Below, piece by piece: positions 5,561-6,115 of a stretch of DNA of 6,115 nt. The position numbers and the translations under genes are program-made. The DNA is from Acidimicrobiia bacterium (lineage in GTDB: Bacteria > Actinomycetota > Acidimicrobiia > Acidimicrobiales > Acidimicrobilacustridaceae). The notes under the pieces are model-generated. The model searched no databases, was not told the DNA's origin, and saw only the letters and a list, made by a program, of their open reading frames with translations. Location: NCBI GenBank assembly GCA_016462055.1, contig JAEMTX010000081.1, positions 2,423 through 8,537 on the forward strand, in the 5' to 3' direction. Numbering within the stretch: position 1 is the first letter of the stretch; every line of letters begins with the position of its first letter.

Positions 5561-6115
5561 GTCGCCGATGCGTGAGCGCTGGAAGTCGCTTACGGATCTC
5601 TGATTGCGCAGTCGCATCGAATTCCGCTTCAACGAACGTGTCGCCCTCGGGCCCAGCGTCGGTCAGCACTCGTCCCCATGCGTCAATGATCAGTGCGTGG
5701 CCATGACGGTCCGTGCCATCGGGGCTCGTTCCCCATTGCGCCGCCGCGATGATCATTGTTTGGTTCTCAACCGCTCTTGCCCGCAGCAACAGTTCCCAAT
5801 GGTCGCGACCGGTTGCTTCTGTGAACGCTGCGGGAACAACGATGATGTCGGCGCCTTGGTCGGCTTCGGCCCTAAACAGTTCGGGAAAGCGAAGGTCGTA
5901 ACAAATCGTGAGCCCGACGCTCAGTCCATTGATGTCGACAACAACTGGGTCGGTGCCACTCGAGAACGTGTCGGACTCTTTCGATCGAGCGCCTTCGATG
6001 TCGACATCGAACAAATGGATTTTGCGGTAGCGGCCAAGCAGAGAACCATCGGCGCCAACTGCGACTGAGGTATTGAATAGGCGATGGTCGTCGCGTTCGA
6101 TGAACGATCCAGCGA
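5550..6115 (-). CDS. Carbon-nitrogen hydrolase, Nit-type amidase (5' end outside window)
   Basis: The last 187 codons of a nitrilase-superfamily protein; the start lies beyond the right edge. Of the Glu-Lys-Cys catalytic set, the lysine is in YRKIHLFDVDI (visible residue K31) and the nucleophile is in GLTICYDLRFPELFR (C71). The catalytic glutamate should lie in the missing N-terminal part. TGRDHWELLLRARAVENQ and a C-terminal HGHALIIDAWGRVL fit the Nit1/Nit2 branch. Members include deaminated glutathione amidase and omega-amidase, which repair or recycle deaminated glutathione, glutamine or asparagine. Which of these applies cannot be told. The open frame continues from 6113 through the YRKIHLF motif, so the apparent TTG start at 6014 is internal. 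The stop codon falls inside the 3' end of the convergent hydrolase gene. Confidence 0.92.
   Translation of the reverse strand, partial: AGSFIERDDHRLFNTSVAVGADGSLLGRYRKIHLFDVDIEGARSKESDTFSSGTDPVVVDINGLSVGLTICYDLRFPELFRAEADQGADIIVVPAAFTEATGRDHWELLLRARAVENQTMIIAAAQWGTSPDGTDRHGHALIIDAWGRVLTDAGPEGDTFVEAEFDATAQSEIRKRLPALTHRRLNR

Noticed and set aside
4766..5632. Long upstream extension of the P450 reading frame (a 690-residue open frame)
   Set aside because: The extra part is antisense to the metallo-hydrolase gene and shows no domain. The P450 has its own ATG at 4765 with a good ribosome site, so this is not a fusion.
6012..6014. TTG as the start of the Nit-type hydrolase
   Set aside because: The frame continues upstream and encodes the conserved catalytic YRKIH directly before it, so this codon is internal.

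Overview
The window is about 6.1 kb of moderately high-GC bacterial DNA and reads as an ordinary chromosomal housekeeping segment. I saw no phage, transposon, CRISPR array or toxin-antitoxin module. Dense packing, several starts without a Shine-Dalgarno (SD) sequence, an encoded CCA on only one of two tRNAs, and the style of the LarB/LarC, P450 and hydrolase proteins suggest an actinobacterium. A member of Acidimicrobiia is my best guess, from protein feel rather than a search.

Left end (1-1269, minus strand): two serine tRNA genes, anticodons GCT and TGA, lie downstream of pheA (prephenate dehydratase, the committed step to phenylalanine). Minus-strand order is pheA, tRNA-Ser(TGA), tRNA-Ser(GCT), with small hairpins in the spacers. 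Centre (1289-3341, plus strand): larB and larC overlap by 8 bp and encode two of the three enzymes that make the nickel-pincer nucleotide (NPN) cofactor. The third enzyme (LarE) and any NPN-dependent racemase or epimerase such as LarA are not in the window. pheA and larB diverge with only about 19 bp between preferred start codons, so their promoters must overlap each other or the coding regions.

Between larC and the next gene (3342-3559) is a 41-codon ORF, basic at its C-terminus, with a good extended -10 box placed so the transcript would start at the ATG. It is the most interesting unexplained element here. Right part: a class I-type cytochrome P450 (3560-4765, minus) diverges from a metallo-beta-lactamase-fold hydrolase of the glyoxalase II / persulfide dioxygenase type (4832-5560, plus). 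The hydrolase overlaps tail to tail by 11 bp with a Nit-branch carbon-nitrogen hydrolase (minus), whose 5' end lies beyond the window.

The genes do not form one pathway. Clear functional coupling is visible only within larB-larC and, loosely, between pheA and the tRNAs by position. I find no evidence of a new multi-gene system. The observations worth following are the small leaderless ORF, the tight divergent starts, and the partial NPN cofactor operon.
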